From: Seiridium cupressi
Taxonomy: Eukaryota; Ascomycota; Sordariomycetes; Amphisphaeriales; Sporocadaceae
NCBI GenBank assembly: GCA_036674765.1
Contig: JARVKI010000017.1
Location: 1 to 64,000 of the forward strand
DNA length: 64,000 nt
Direction of reading: 5' to 3'
Position numbers and translations under genes: made by a program. How positions within the stretch are numbered: the stretch's first letter is position 1; each line of letters opens with the position of its first letter. Shown in pieces: positions 1 through 10,397 of the stretch. A model generated the notes under the pieces. It was not told the origin of the DNA. It ran no database searches and saw only the letters and a list, made by a program, of their open reading frames with translations.

Positions 1-74
<74 letters not shown>
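1..74. repeat. poly-C run at the window edge
   Basis: Seventy-four consecutive C residues, followed by ordinary complex sequence. A perfect homopolymer of this length at the very edge is more likely a contig-end or base-calling artefact than genomic DNA. It is not a telomere, because no TTAGGG or CCCTAA unit is present. Confidence 0.9.
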
Positions 75-75
<1 letters not shown>

Positions 76-333
76 CAAAGCTTGGGATTCGGCTTCACAT
101 CAAACTGGCGATCCCCATCCCGCCAAACGGCATGAGATCTAGCTATTTCCATAGAATGTTCACTTTCATAGACCTTGTATTCCGTTTAACATGCCTCAAA
201 AATCGTCTGATACAGCAGCTAGGGTCAATGGCTTCCATCTTACTTCACTCTGTGGCTGCCCGTGGATCTTCTAAGGCATTTTAGGAAGCCACTCAAATCC
301 AAACTAGCAGTATCCAAGGTATTGCAATATATC

Positions 334-1454
334 CTATTTGAATAGGCCTGACTGAACAGCCTGGGTATTGAGGTGCTTCTCTTGTGATTTGCTGATGTTG
401 ATGGTGGAATCTGAAAGTATCTTGCTGATCTTGTCCTCGAGCCCTCCGATCGGCTGGCAGAGTGTGTGGTTAGACGGCCCTCTAAATTTCATGGCTCGGA
501 GGGTGTCAGCGAGTGTGTATGAACTCAGTATCACTGCAGTCGGTGGCGGCACAGGCCAGAGCCGATTCTCGGTCAAGAACCTTATCATATACCCCAGCAT
601 CATGTCCATGCATTCCCGGTGTCCCCTTTTATCAGCTTCAGAGAAGTGGCGGTACACGCAGGGTCTCCGGCAGTAAGAGTGCCCCGGGTCTTTCGGAGTT
701 TCAATTAAGGCCTGTATTCCGAGACTGAATAGAGAGAGAAGTTTTGTCTTGATTCCCAAGGATTGGGCGTCCAAAATATCTGGGTTGCTGACTTAGCCAT
801 GAATGTGGTGGTAAGCTGTGAAAACCTACCTTGAAAACCTGTCGGCTCCAACGTCTTTGTAATAATTCTCTCTTGCTGACCGATTGTAAATCCTGGATGA
901 AGTATCATCATTTGAGGCACTTTTTGGAGGAGCTCTCTATTACCTAGTTCCCACGCGATCCATGCCTGTTTCTCGAGGTGTAATATGTCACGCCCTTCCC
1001 CTGTGAGGGTGCTGTAAACTCTATCCGCCCAGCTTAAAGCCCATGGGCTCAGTATATGCGTCAGGGCATATTTGTCGGTGAGCACCGTCAGCTGGTAGAG
1101 ATCCTCAAGAGCAATCGAGCTGTCTAATTTTGGCGTGATGTTCCAGCGGGTATGAATGATGCCGAGAACCGTTTTCATGGCGGAAGGGTTATCCTCGGGA
1201 AGATCCACCGACCACTTGGCCTTGGGTCGCTTTGCTTCGCTGAAATTGCCGTACAGCATCGTCCTCCAGACTTTGGATGCTCTGGACATGGTCCTGGAGC
1301 AAACCAGGAACTCGTGCACTTCACAAGCCCCAATCTCAGCTCCCACTCTGAGGCGCAACTCCCCATCGTCGTCAAATCCGTGGTCAGAGACGACACTGTT
1401 CGCACAGATTTGGCGGTTGACTTGCGCGGCATGGCGAGTTAGGCGGCAGCGCAC
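334..1454 (-). CDS. BTB/POZ-like domain protein
   Basis: Two exons on the minus strand, 1454-830 and 779-334, with a 50-bp GT-AG intron at 780-829. The splice joins the frames exactly and gives about 356 residues. Residues 25-110 read like a fungal BTB/POZ fold: a D-D-D-G-E-L start with an L-R-V-G strand, then F-L-V-C-S, S-K-V-W-R-T-M-L and a conserved F-S-E-A block. A helical C-terminal half follows. It ends with a cluster of Cys and basic residues (C-R-R-P-C). BTB proteins of this type in moulds are large paralogous families of unknown role, presumably mediating protein-protein contacts in the nucleus or cytoplasm. The start is the first in-frame ATG; an additional 5' exon cannot be excluded. 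Family assignment is by motif only. Confidence 0.7.
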
Positions 1455-3379
1455 GACTGCTGCTCCAATCAGTCGCTTCGCACGCTCAGAATGTCGGTTT
1501 GAGCAGACCCCAACCGTGCATCAAGGCAATATACCTTACATGTATGGGGACTGGTCTGCTTCCAGGCTAGCCTAGAGTACGCTTGCCGACGGCTGAACTA
1601 CAGGTGGCAGCACAAGCCCTCTCCCAGGCCTGTCAGTACTCTTTCGGTCACTACATTTAGCTCATATTTGCCTGTCAATTGCCCAGCGGGATCTGTATGA
1701 CAACAGGAAATAAAATATCCAATGCATTATCTATGGAGCCTAAGTAGTTATAAGGATATTCCACCACCTGTTAGTTCAGCCGTTGCAGCAAGTATGAGTC
1801 GATATGATAATGCGTAACAACACAGCCCCGTGTTTAAGTTCTACGACTACAGTGCGATAACCGTGTCATTGCGCTATGTACCAAAAGGGCTGGTTGATGG
1901 TGATCTCAGCAGTCACCCAAGATGCCTTTGCTACGGAAGCTACTATGTCGCGCAAGCTCAATGATAACCGTGAAGGGACCGACCTCCAGTCGCACCTCAC
2001 ACGACCACCACCAACACCGTCCCCCCCTCTCGGCCGAGTCGTTGCCCGACACCGACATCCTTCTACATGTGCTCAACACCATCTTAATAATAAGCGCAAG
2101 TCTCCTAGGTCGCCTAATGCTGGACCGAGCCAGTCGAGCCCGCTTGCATTAGATGGCAAGCCTTTCCAATCTTAGTTTTCAGTATTTCTGATCCGCGCGT
2201 CTTGTATTCGACCGAAACCGTCGTCCGCCTATAAGTTATTAGAGGCGCGGCTATCGTGGTTAACCCTCCGAAATCACCAACCCCCACTCTCTCCAGGCGG
2301 CTCTTGGACATTGCCAAACTGACTGCCGGACCCATCACCTCCACATCAAACCGAGGCTGTCGCCCTCTCCCCGGGCTGTCCTGCCTGGCCGCCGCCTTGC
2401 GCAGTATTCTCCATGCGCAGCTGCACGCTCGGACATTCTATCTTATCAATCAAGCGCAGTATTGTCTTTTCTGACCAGGACCCAGTCCTCTCCAATACGA
2501 GCGACTTGCTTGCTTCAATCGGGTATCTCTGGCCCGTGCCAAGCCTGTTGGCGAACCAATTGCGGTTGCATCTATGGCATGAGCCGGGTTGAGTGGTTCA
2601 ACACGCGATGGTGCGCCACCCCCGGAGGACGTGCGACGATAATGAAGCACGGAAGGCTGAGACTGCGGCGCTGAGGCTTGAAACGGGAGTGGAAGATGAG
2701 GTTAATGGATCTCGGTCTTAGAGCGTGTTGCAAATACGGGATGCGGGGCGATCCTATTGTCCGTCTGCCTACGTCGCAATGAGCACTCATCAGCCAACGT
2801 GGATGCACTTGTGGACAGCGCGGCCCAAGAGCTTTTCGGCAAGAGGCTTGATGACAGGCAGTTCGATTTCCCTAGGTTAGATTGCTTAGGTACCTACATA
2901 TTGTCAAGACCGACGAAGCTTGGTCCGGACCGAACCGGGCAATACAGTCGTGGACAGCTGTAAGTATGAGTGCTCAATACTGGTATTCTCCCTAAAAATT
3001 GGTATATGGGTATCAATTAATCCATCGAGCCGATGTCGTCCTTTGCGTAGGAGCCCATCACAGGTCTCGCATCCCCGATCTCTATTAAGGCAAGCCAATG
3101 TTGCCCCTACCCGTACAATGATCGTGAAAAAGATTTCTTCAATCCATAGAACCCCTTGTATGTCATGATGTACAAGCGGAACAATCTGAACGTTATCCTA
3201 TCCGTGACAACCAAAACATCCCCATTCCGCACCCCCAAATCCACGTAGAAGCTAAAAGCCAGCCGTAGCTCTTGTAATGCAATGTAACCAACCTAAATGC
3301 ACCCCATGCTCTCCAGGAGACCCAAATAGTAAGAACATGTCATGACATCGTGAACCCTTCTTTTTGATATAATGAGCAC
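1455..3379. other. intergenic, no supportable gene
   Basis: Only short open frames occur here (up to about 100 codons) on both strands, with no recognisable motif and no consistent splice structure. A stretch near 2,255-2,470 is Pro/Leu-rich when read on the plus strand and could be old coding debris, but I cannot name it. Confidence 0.5.
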
Positions 3380-5027
3380 TCATCTCCGGTCTTCGGTCGA
3401 CTGCCTCATAATGAGCAGCGACGGTGTTGAATCCTGACTCGAGTCTGTCGGCATTCGTTGTTCCGCAGGCCTGCTCGTCCTCTCAACTGACAAGGTCCTC
3501 ATGACATAGATCGAATTGCGATCATGGACTATGGCCTTCTCGGCCGGCTGGAATTCTCTCGCATCATCTTCGCCGTCCATCCTCGACCCTGGGCGGTGCG
3601 GCAGTGCCTTCATCAGATTCGGCCCCGTCGAATAGATATGAGGCTGGTATCCCATGCGGTTAAGAGGAAAGTTTGTTTGCAACGGCTCCTGTATCTCCGG
3701 GTTGCGTTTTATCTTTATCCACCGGATAATATCTGAATAGGTTTCGTGTATGTGCTTGCGGAAGGCGGCCGTTGTTCCGAAGACAAGAAACAACCCGATC
3801 CCTGGGAGATTACCAGGAATGAACAAAAGAAACGTCTTCTGGGCCTTTCCAGAGCTAAAGTCGGGCTGGGGGATACTCAGACGTTGCTCGAAATTACCGA
3901 TAGAAAGTTGCTGGAAGAGCGTCGCTGTTGCTTGAAATATACTGTCCCTTTCTGTCAGTAAGTTTGGCCTGAACATGAGTCGGGCAACTCACCAAAGGAA
4001 AACAAAAGCGATACTGAATCGCGTCATAAGCCATCTGTCGTATATAGCTTTTCTACGCCTTGGCTTCGTGAACCGAGAGTATCTGCTGCCTGCATTTGAG
4101 CTATTCTGCGACTCGGGGTCGGTCGAAGCCCCTTGGCCGGCGTCAAAACTTAGCAGTTTCCTCCGACTATAGATGTAGCGACCGAGGATCACAAGCATTA
4201 GTATCGAGCCAACTCCCATAGCCAATCCCACTGAGAACCATTAGCACTGTTACATAGAGTGATATACAGAAGACGCTTACGGGGAATGTCGGTGATTACC
4301 GTGAAGATCAGTGGTGAGCGCTGCACCGGTGGTGTGCGCAAAACGAGAATGATGATGAACGGAAATATGATGGCAATAATCTTCCCAGCTGCATTCACCC
4401 TGCGAAGTCTTTTCCGAGTCGAACGCTTCTGAACCAGCCCGTAAACCGATTGCGCAAGCTCGGATGCCCTAAACATCCGTGTGAGTGTTCAAATTTGATT
4501 CCCGGGTGCGCCCCACAATCAATGATCGAGAGGTCGGAGGTGACATACCACCAAAGAATGAGCAGCGACATGACTTGGTAGCAATAGAACTCTTCTTTCG
4601 TGTTAGTGCTGACAGTGACGGCAGAGGCAGGAAAGAAAAAGGACTTACGTATGTAATACAGAATCAAGTCCATGCCTGTTGATCCATTGGCAAGCCGCGC
4701 ATCTGGGTTCAGCGGGTCATTGACTCTAGCTTCATACTGCTGTATCTCTACATCTCTGTAGAAGGCAATGACATGTATCTGTTGTATCAAGGAAGTCACT
4801 GTGCTCAGCAAGGTGAAATATGCCAGCAGAGCCACATCTGGCGGTCAATATCAGTCTTCGGAGACGATTATGTATAGTATAACATCGTTGCTAGACTTAC
4901 ATGAAAGCCTCTCATTATGTACGAAGGTAAGCCATATGACGAGTGAAGAACATATGATGCTAACACAGGCGAAGAGGACCGACGCTGCGGCTCCGCCCTC
5001 TGACCCTTCCGGTATCTGTTCGCCCAT
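3380..5027 (-). CDS. fungal multi-pass (7-TM-like) membrane protein
   Basis: Six exons read on the minus strand: 5027-4901, 4837-4649, 4591-4549, 4468-4281, 4230-3993 and 3941-3380. All five introns are GT-AG, 50-80 bp long, and phase-compatible, giving 448 residues. Seven hydrophobic segments can be counted: near the N-terminus (VLFACVSII), ALLAYFTLL, the YCYQVMSLLILWW hairpin, IIAIIFPFIIILVL, GLAMGVGSILMLVIL, the RWLMTRFSIAFVFL segment and LLFIPGNLPGIGLFLVF. A hydrophilic C-terminal tail of about 100 residues is rich in Ser, Arg and Pro. The topology suggests a GPCR-like or other integral membrane protein of a fungal-only family whose function is unknown. A further upstream exon is possible: a donor-like GT after 5096 would join a frame at 5096-5205 (reading YPLVTCTFVDLMFAIAPFAH) in the right phase. 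The 5' end is therefore uncertain. Confidence 0.7.
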
Positions 5028-5299
5028 CCTATTGCCGTAGCATCATGTCTTAGTCGAGGATAATATGAAGGACAATGATTGATCCTGCCTGTGACTTCCG
5101 CCTCGGAACTTGTTCGATGTGAGCGAAAGGGGCTATCGCGAACATCAGATCTACGAAGGTGCAGGTAACGAGGGGATATATGTCTAGCTGTCCAAGAAGA
5201 GACACAGGGGCAGTGGAAGCTGTCTGTGACGGTTGCAGTCTACTGCACTACTTAGCGTAGCCGCACTTACATGGCCACGAGGTGTGCATCCATTGTGGC

Positions 5300-5847
5300 C
5301 ACCACAACCGTCACTCTCGGTGCGGGATCAGACGAAACTGTCACCCGAAAGGGATGTTACAAAGTGTCAGAGCACGATATGGTTGCAGATGGCATCGCTT
5401 GTCTCGCGCAGAGGCAAAACTCCACGGCAGTGCAATGCATAAAATCGATGCAGAGGACCTGGACGTGCATCGGTCGTACACCCTGGTTGGGCGATCTCAT
5501 GCAACTCTAGCGTGCTGGGGATGATTCCACGTCAAGGTTCCACGTGAGATAGGGCCTTCCTCTTTAAGCACTGGAGAGGTGTGCCGCCAATCAGCGCGAT
5601 GCACTGCGAAATCTAACGTACCCCCCAAGCTAGGCGGTCCCTTGCGTATTTCAATATATCGTCGGTTTAGGGACCGAGCATGCAACGATCCCATAGTAGA
5701 TGACGCCGAAATGAATACGATGCAGCGTTTCAATGGGGCCATCAGCCAGAAGAACTGGTTTGCTCGGTAATGTAGTAACAACTTACTGTAGTCATGGGAG
5801 CTTACCATGCTGTTGAATGGCCGGAGGTAGCGACAAACCAGGGCCTC
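5300..5847. other. intergenic or remnant of the neighbouring broken gene
   Basis: On the minus strand a gene-like frame (reading HRIHFGVIYYGIVACSVPKP) lies at about 5660-5765. It ends in a stop and has no convincing start. It sits just downstream of the broken frame at 5848-6363 and may be its 3' exon, but I could not build a clean splice. Nothing else is supportable. Confidence 0.3.
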
Positions 5848-6363
5848 TCAGTCATAGACCAGAGCCGCTGGTTTTCTACGACCTGAAACCGTTTTATTCT
5901 GGTTAGTGTTAGATGGCCACATTTCTAGAATGTTGGTGTATCTAGCTTCTCGAAATAATTGGTACTGAGGCTTGAGTGCATACAGCATAGCCCGTCTGTC
6001 TTTGGCTGGATCTCGGCCGCACAGACCGCATACCTCCAGGATGGTGGGCTGATCAGCATTACCCATGGCGACTTCCACGATGGCACGGACGGGTATAGCG
6101 AGTGGGAACTCCCACGGTATAGCTCCCAGGTCAATGAAAGGGTCCTAATCTGCATTGATGATTCGTGAGGGCTCGGCTACTTCCGTGCACCGGTACATTT
6201 GGAGAGTCCGAGTCTCTACGTCAACAGGATAAAATTGAGCTTGCCAAGTTCCAAAGCGAAGGCAATCGTCCAGACCTTCCTTGGTGGAGAAGACCCATCC
6301 AACGGTTGTGGGGCATCTTGCCCACGTCAGGTATAAGATCCGACGAGTTGTCGGCTCAGACCG
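5848..6363 (-). pseudogene. unrecognised coding frame interrupted by one TAG
   Basis: One minus-strand frame stays open from 6363 to a stop at 5848 except for a single TAG at 6147-6145. On both sides of that codon the translation looks like real protein. Upstream it contains GWVFSTKEGLDDCLRFG and VDVETRTLQMYRCTEV; downstream it contains DPFIDLGAIPWEFPLAIPV, then CGLCGRDP and ALKPQYQLF. The frame is the same on both sides, so a point change (for example CAG to TAG) explains the break better than an indel. I do not recognise the family. There is no ATG in a good context at the upstream end, so 5' exons are missing or lost. Alternatives: a short intron hides the TAG (a TAG-ending acceptor exists there but no matching donor was found), or a sequencing error. 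Confidence 0.4.
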
Positions 6364-8011
6364 TTATCGTGTCAAAGCTGTGACCCTGCATAAAAAGACA
6401 AAGCCCATGCCAGGGACCAGCCACAATTAAATACTCTTGCTGCTGACGTGGATTACGCCAGAGTGACTAATTGTCCGAACCCTGCACTGTTTCTAACTCA
6501 ACGGCCCCAGAGAGCTGCACGATATCCGTCCTTCAGAAGCCACTCGGCCGAAACGAACCTCAATGTCTCATTTATGCGGTAACGCGCCCGAAGGCTGGAG
6601 AAGTCGCCCAGATGAACACAACTCCCCCCGTCTACATATTTATCGCTACATAAACCTTCAGGATATGGAACAATAATTAGGTGCGACTAGGCATGGCCAA
6701 CCTCGTTCTCGTTGAGCGCCTTGGCTGGGATGTTCTACTCATGCGACTAGTCCCTCACAGCTCCACTACTAAGGACCATCTCTTCATTAGAGACCAAACG
6801 ATACTCTCACATTCACAGACCTTCAGTGACTTGACAGGGTCATCCGAAATCGGGTCCATTGAGAAGGCAGGATAGAACTATTCAGAGGCCAGTAAGCCTA
6901 GGTACTTCTTACGCGTTTAAGCATAGGATATTGATATTTCACTAAACGCTCAAGAACCAGGCAACATGGCCGGTCCCGCCGGTCCTCTCGAATTATTTAT
7001 TTCCTTGGAACAAGCTTGAGCACCTGCAGGCACAACTCGGTGTCACCGACTGTGGAGAATAAATGCTACTTCATGTACAGAAAGTCTAACATCTACTTCC
7101 TGGGGTTGGCTTTAATAGGCCTAAGAGAGTGGATTATGGCATGTTCACTGCAGAAGCTCGGCTGGAAGTAGGACTATCCTTTTGCCTCTCCGTCTGTGCT
7201 GTTTACCACATGCGGCATGTGGGGTTGTCAAAGCGGCAACATATCGAAACCAAGTTTTCATTCTGCATGGAGTGTAGTGCAATCTTTTACGCATAACTGT
7301 CTTCGTTGGTTCTTCACTTGAAATCACATTGAGAAAGATCGAAGCCTAAGCCCACGGGTAGACCAGACAATTCAACCTGATAGCCGAGTTTCTGGGGCGG
7401 ACTTGTTCCCTTATTCCATATATGCATTGCTCCGTGTTGCCAGTTAGTCCGAGACCTACAGATGTGGTAGAGTGCTGCGCTGCTCTCACTCTTACATTTC
7501 TACTTGCCGCCAAAGTCACGAAGCTTTGTTCCTTTACTGAAAACAATGCGCGCTTGCCACGCGATTCAATAAGTCGACAGTCCCACCTTGATTATTCCGA
7601 TGCATGGGTTCAATAGTCACCCATAATTTACTGGAGTCCGACAGTTGACTTGTCTCCAGCAGGCTAGTCTTTGTGATTCCTATGCATTACATTCCACGAT
7701 GTCAAATGTAGAACTAAGTGTCCAGTAGAACTCTCATATCGACATCTGGGGAAGCCCAGCGAGGCTCCATGGGCGACAAACAGCAGGTGATGTCCCACAG
7801 GTGCCCGGCATATCTGACCTGGTATTCTAGCTCCGACAGGGACCAGTGTTAGGCTTACTGTCACCTCTGGGCCCAATGATTATATTCCGAATAGAATGCG
7901 AGAATCGCCTCACCTGCGACTGTGCCCAGCATAGCGCATATACTTTCAGGAACCTGTTGAATATCGTTTTATATTCCAGGGATTCTTGTCCTCGCAGAAC
8001 CTCATTGTATC
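6364..8011. other. intergenic, nothing recognised
   Basis: Short frames only (up to about 70 codons). No motif, repeat or RNA gene could be supported on either strand. Confidence 0.5.
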
Positions 8012-8866
8012 TTAATATAATTCTCCTGGAATTTGCCGCCCCTCGATTTCATACAAGTTCGACGCTGGAGTTGCATCTTTCTCGACAGGTTGAACCGTAC
8101 TGCCGAGCTCCGCTATATCTCTAGTATATGACGCCGGACTTCCTCTAACTTCCTTAGAGCCTCGCCGTCTTTTCTTCTGCCTGCACAGGAAGATCAATGC
8201 CGACACACCCATGACACCAGCCACACCAAAAGCTGCCCCCAAGCCAATGCCCACCTTGGCACCAGAAGACAGCCCACGGGAGGACGCGCTCGAAGAGTCC
8301 GATGCTGTCCCCGAGGTTGTTGCTGCTGTGCTGGAGGAGTATGATATAGTACCACGAGGAGTACTAGTAGACGAGAGTACTGTGCTAGTTGAAGACAACG
8401 CCTCCTCCACCAAAGGCTGGACCGACTTAGACTCCAGTAGGTTCACCGTTCCAAAATCCAAGGCATTTGGGTCTCCAGGTATACAGCTGCACTCTCCCCC
8501 TCCGATCTCGCAACACCCTGTACCATTGTTGCAGTTATGTATGAAATTCCCATTACTCATGGCGTCGCCCGTCAGGCAGAACTGCGGGCATGCGTCCGAC
8601 TTGAACGTCTCGTCTGTGCAGGTCCCACGTACGATTGTACCCTTCGTCAGCGAGGGCTGCGTGTCGCCCGTATAGCGACATATTTTATTTTCCAGGCATG
8701 ACCAGCCCGGGCCGCAGCAAACCGAGTGTTTAGTTGTGTCGGAGGAGCATGGCGTGTCGGTAAAAGCGTTGCCGGCCGGGTCGTAGCATGTCCGATTATT
8801 TTGTGATGCGGAGGATTGAATAAGACCTAGGATTAAAACGTATCGACAAATAAACATTGAAAACAT
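8012..8866 (-). CDS. Cys-rich, Ser/Thr-rich single-pass membrane protein (Mid2-like layout)
   Basis: A single exon of 284 residues starting at ATG 8866. Order of parts: an N-terminal hydrophobic signal peptide (about 1-22); a Cys-rich ectodomain (about 27-135) with CCGPGWSC and GCCEIGGGECSC motifs; a Ser/Thr-rich stretch (about 155-200) expected to be O-mannosylated; one transmembrane helix (reading GIGLGAAFGVAGVMGVSALI, about 207-228); then a basic CRQKKRRRG stop-transfer and a short cytoplasmic tail. This layout matches fungal plasma-membrane proteins resembling Mid2/WSC wall-stress sensors, though the Cys pattern is not a WSC domain. The likely place of action is the cell surface; a signalling role is inference. 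No intron is needed. Confidence 0.75.
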   Translation of the reverse strand: MFSMFICRYVLILGLIQSSASQNNRTCYDPAGNAFTDTPCSSDTTKHSVCCGPGWSCLENKICRYTGDTQPSLTKGTIVRGTCTDETFKSDACPQFCLTGDAMSNGNFIHNCNNGTGCCEIGGGECSCIPGDPNALDFGTVNLLESKSVQPLVEEALSSTSTVLSSTSTPRGTISYSSSTAATTSGTASDSSSASSRGLSSGAKVGIGLGAAFGVAGVMGVSALIFLCRQKKRRRGSKEVRGSPASYTRDIAELGSTVQPVEKDATPASNLYEIEGRQIPGELY

Positions 8867-9215
8867 AGTGAGTGGCAGTGGGTAGAGGCTGTAGATCTGA
8901 TTGTGTTTAGTGACCCTAGCGCTTGTGTTGCTACCAGATGCACGCAGGCCGATTTCCAGCTCAATGCCAGTTCAGCAGGAAGACCGGAGGACCAAAGATT
9001 GTGGCCATGCCGTGCGAAAATCGGTCAACGACAGCATTAATGCTGCCTTCCGCACGCCAGATTGTAAGGCTGAATGTCAGCAAGATCAGATCATCTAGTA
9101 GATGGTAGCGGCCGCGAAGGTTTCAGCTTCGAACGAACCAAGTTAGGACTATCCCATGCGGCGCGTAATCATCATATGACTTCAGATATAATTAGCGCAC
9201 CCCGTTGTAATGCAC
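8867..9215. other. intergenic between the sensor-like gene and the transposon
   Basis: About 350 bp that should hold the promoter of the minus-strand gene at 8012-8866. No defined promoter element is clear to me. Confidence 0.4.
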
Positions 9216-9218
9216 TTA

Positions 9219-9232
9219 GGGCCTGTTCGCAA
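9219..9232 (+). repeat. left terminal inverted repeat
   Basis: GGGCCTGTTCGCAA directly after the TTA duplication. The following bases (to TTGCGC, about 9242) echo the right end again, so the similarity continues imperfectly inward. Confidence 0.8.
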
Positions 9233-9727
9233 AATTCTTGCGCTATTGACCACGGAGCTAAAAAGCCTGCCAAGCCACCAAATTAGCGCTGAACAGGGGT
9301 AGTGAGTCCTCTTGTGGCTACTGTACCGAAATTGCGGCCTAAGGCACCAAAATTGAAGTAGCCGGCGTTGAGTTTTGGAGGAGGTTATTGTGTAACGTCA
9401 TGGATCGTTGTTGCGTGATACTGCTGTTGTAGTTGATACCATGGATTGCGACGATTTTACAGCAGATTTGGCGGGTTCGCCCGTCGAAGCGGATGCCTCC
9501 AGCGACTTCGATAATGGACTGAGCCAAGAGTCCCTGACTGAAACCGCAATGGCTGCAATTTGATTAGTTGAGAGCTGAACAGCCATGGCCGTGAGTTTCG
9601 AAGCTTGAAATTTGATTATTGGCGTTTCACGAGGCTGACTAGTTATTTTGTTAGCATTCGGTAAGGCTGAGCAAATTTTGGATTTTTCGAACTCCAAAAT
9701 CCCCTCCTTCGACGAACTCTAATCGCC

Positions 9728-9749
9728 AACGAAGCACCTCTGCTTCGTT
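9728..9749. repeat. perfect internal hairpin in the transposon
   Basis: AACGAAGCA, loop CCTC, then TGCTTCGTT: a 9-bp perfect stem with a 4-base loop. It lies inside a larger imperfect foldback whose arms are CAAAATCCCCTCC (about 9695-9707) and GGAGGGGGATTTTG (about 9768-9781). Confidence 0.75.
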
Positions 9750-9994
9750 GTGGATTTGCTTCGTTGCGGAGGGGGATTTTGAAGATTCTTGCTGTTTTTG
9801 GCTTGGTTGCCAAGCAATTTGCCAAAATCCGCAAGAGGTACGAACAGGACTTTGCCATGGCACGCTAGACAGATGTATATGCAGTAGCGCTGCAAAAAGC
9901 GTCGCCACCAACATCGAATACGGCAAAACGCGTCCGCCGCCGAACCCTCGTACCCACACCGATACACGGCACCTTAGTGTACTAAACTTGAGGA

Positions 9995-10016
9995 GTTCGC
10001 AAGCTCACTTGCGAAC
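9995..10016. repeat. subterminal palindrome at the right end of the transposon
   Basis: GTTCGCAAG, loop CTCA, then CTTGCGAAC: a 9-bp perfect stem overlapping the right terminal repeat. It may be a transposase-binding feature; that is inference. Confidence 0.7.
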
Positions 10017-10022
10017 AGGCCC
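10009..10022 (-). repeat. right terminal inverted repeat
   Basis: TTGCGAACAGGCCC, the exact reverse complement of the left terminus, followed by the second TTA at 10023-10025. Confidence 0.8.
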
Positions 10023-10025
10023 TTA

Positions 10026-10397
10026 GTCTTTCCCAAGCTACAGAAGTTCGTCAAGAAGCTCGGTTTTTTGTCACCTGCACAAACCCTGAAGGCTACCTGG
10101 AGAAATAGTCAAGTGCTCCAATGCACACAAGTCGCTCCTAGCAAGTGAATCTTCAGATCCCGCATAAACATTCAACTGTTGCTTGGGTATACTCAGCTTC
10201 AAAGATGAATTCGTCCAAGTATAGTCTAGCAACACCTGGGCAGATGTTGGCAAGCCTCAGGGCAGATATCCCCTGCAATACAAAGATTCCACCGAAGAAC
10301 ACACATGGACACTCGTGATGGAAGATGTTTTGCTTGATTACAATCTTGTTATTTTTCCTTTTTCTTTTATAATCCATCTACGTCAAGCGCAAAATTA
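10026..10397. other. 3' flank of the GCIP-like gene
   Basis: About 370 bp without a supportable gene. It becomes T-rich (TTATTTTTCCTTTTTC near 10350) immediately downstream of the minus-strand gene, as expected for its 3' untranslated and termination region. Confidence 0.4.

Larger units (their letters stand above)
9219..10022. mobile_element. non-autonomous PIF/Harbinger-type DNA transposon (MITE-like), 804 bp
   Basis: The two ends are perfect inverted copies for 14 bp (GGGCCTGTTCGCAA at 9219-9232 and its reverse complement at 10009-10022). Both flanks carry the trinucleotide TTA (9216-9218 and 10023-10025). A three-base TTA duplication next to a GGGCCTGTT-type terminus is the hallmark of PIF/Harbinger elements. 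The interior has no DDE transposase; its frames are short and mutually overlapping on both strands. It contains internal foldbacks at 9728-9749 and about 9695-9781 plus a subterminal palindrome at 9995-10016. The element would need a transposase from elsewhere in the genome. Confidence 0.8.

Noticed and set aside
1..74. Telomere or biological homopolymer at the left edge
   Set aside because: No telomeric unit; a pure 74-base C run looks like an artefact.
9643..9967. Overlapping 70-100 codon frames inside the transposon
   Set aside because: Several frames on both strands overlap in the foldback region; none resembles a DDE transposase or Myb-like Harbinger protein.
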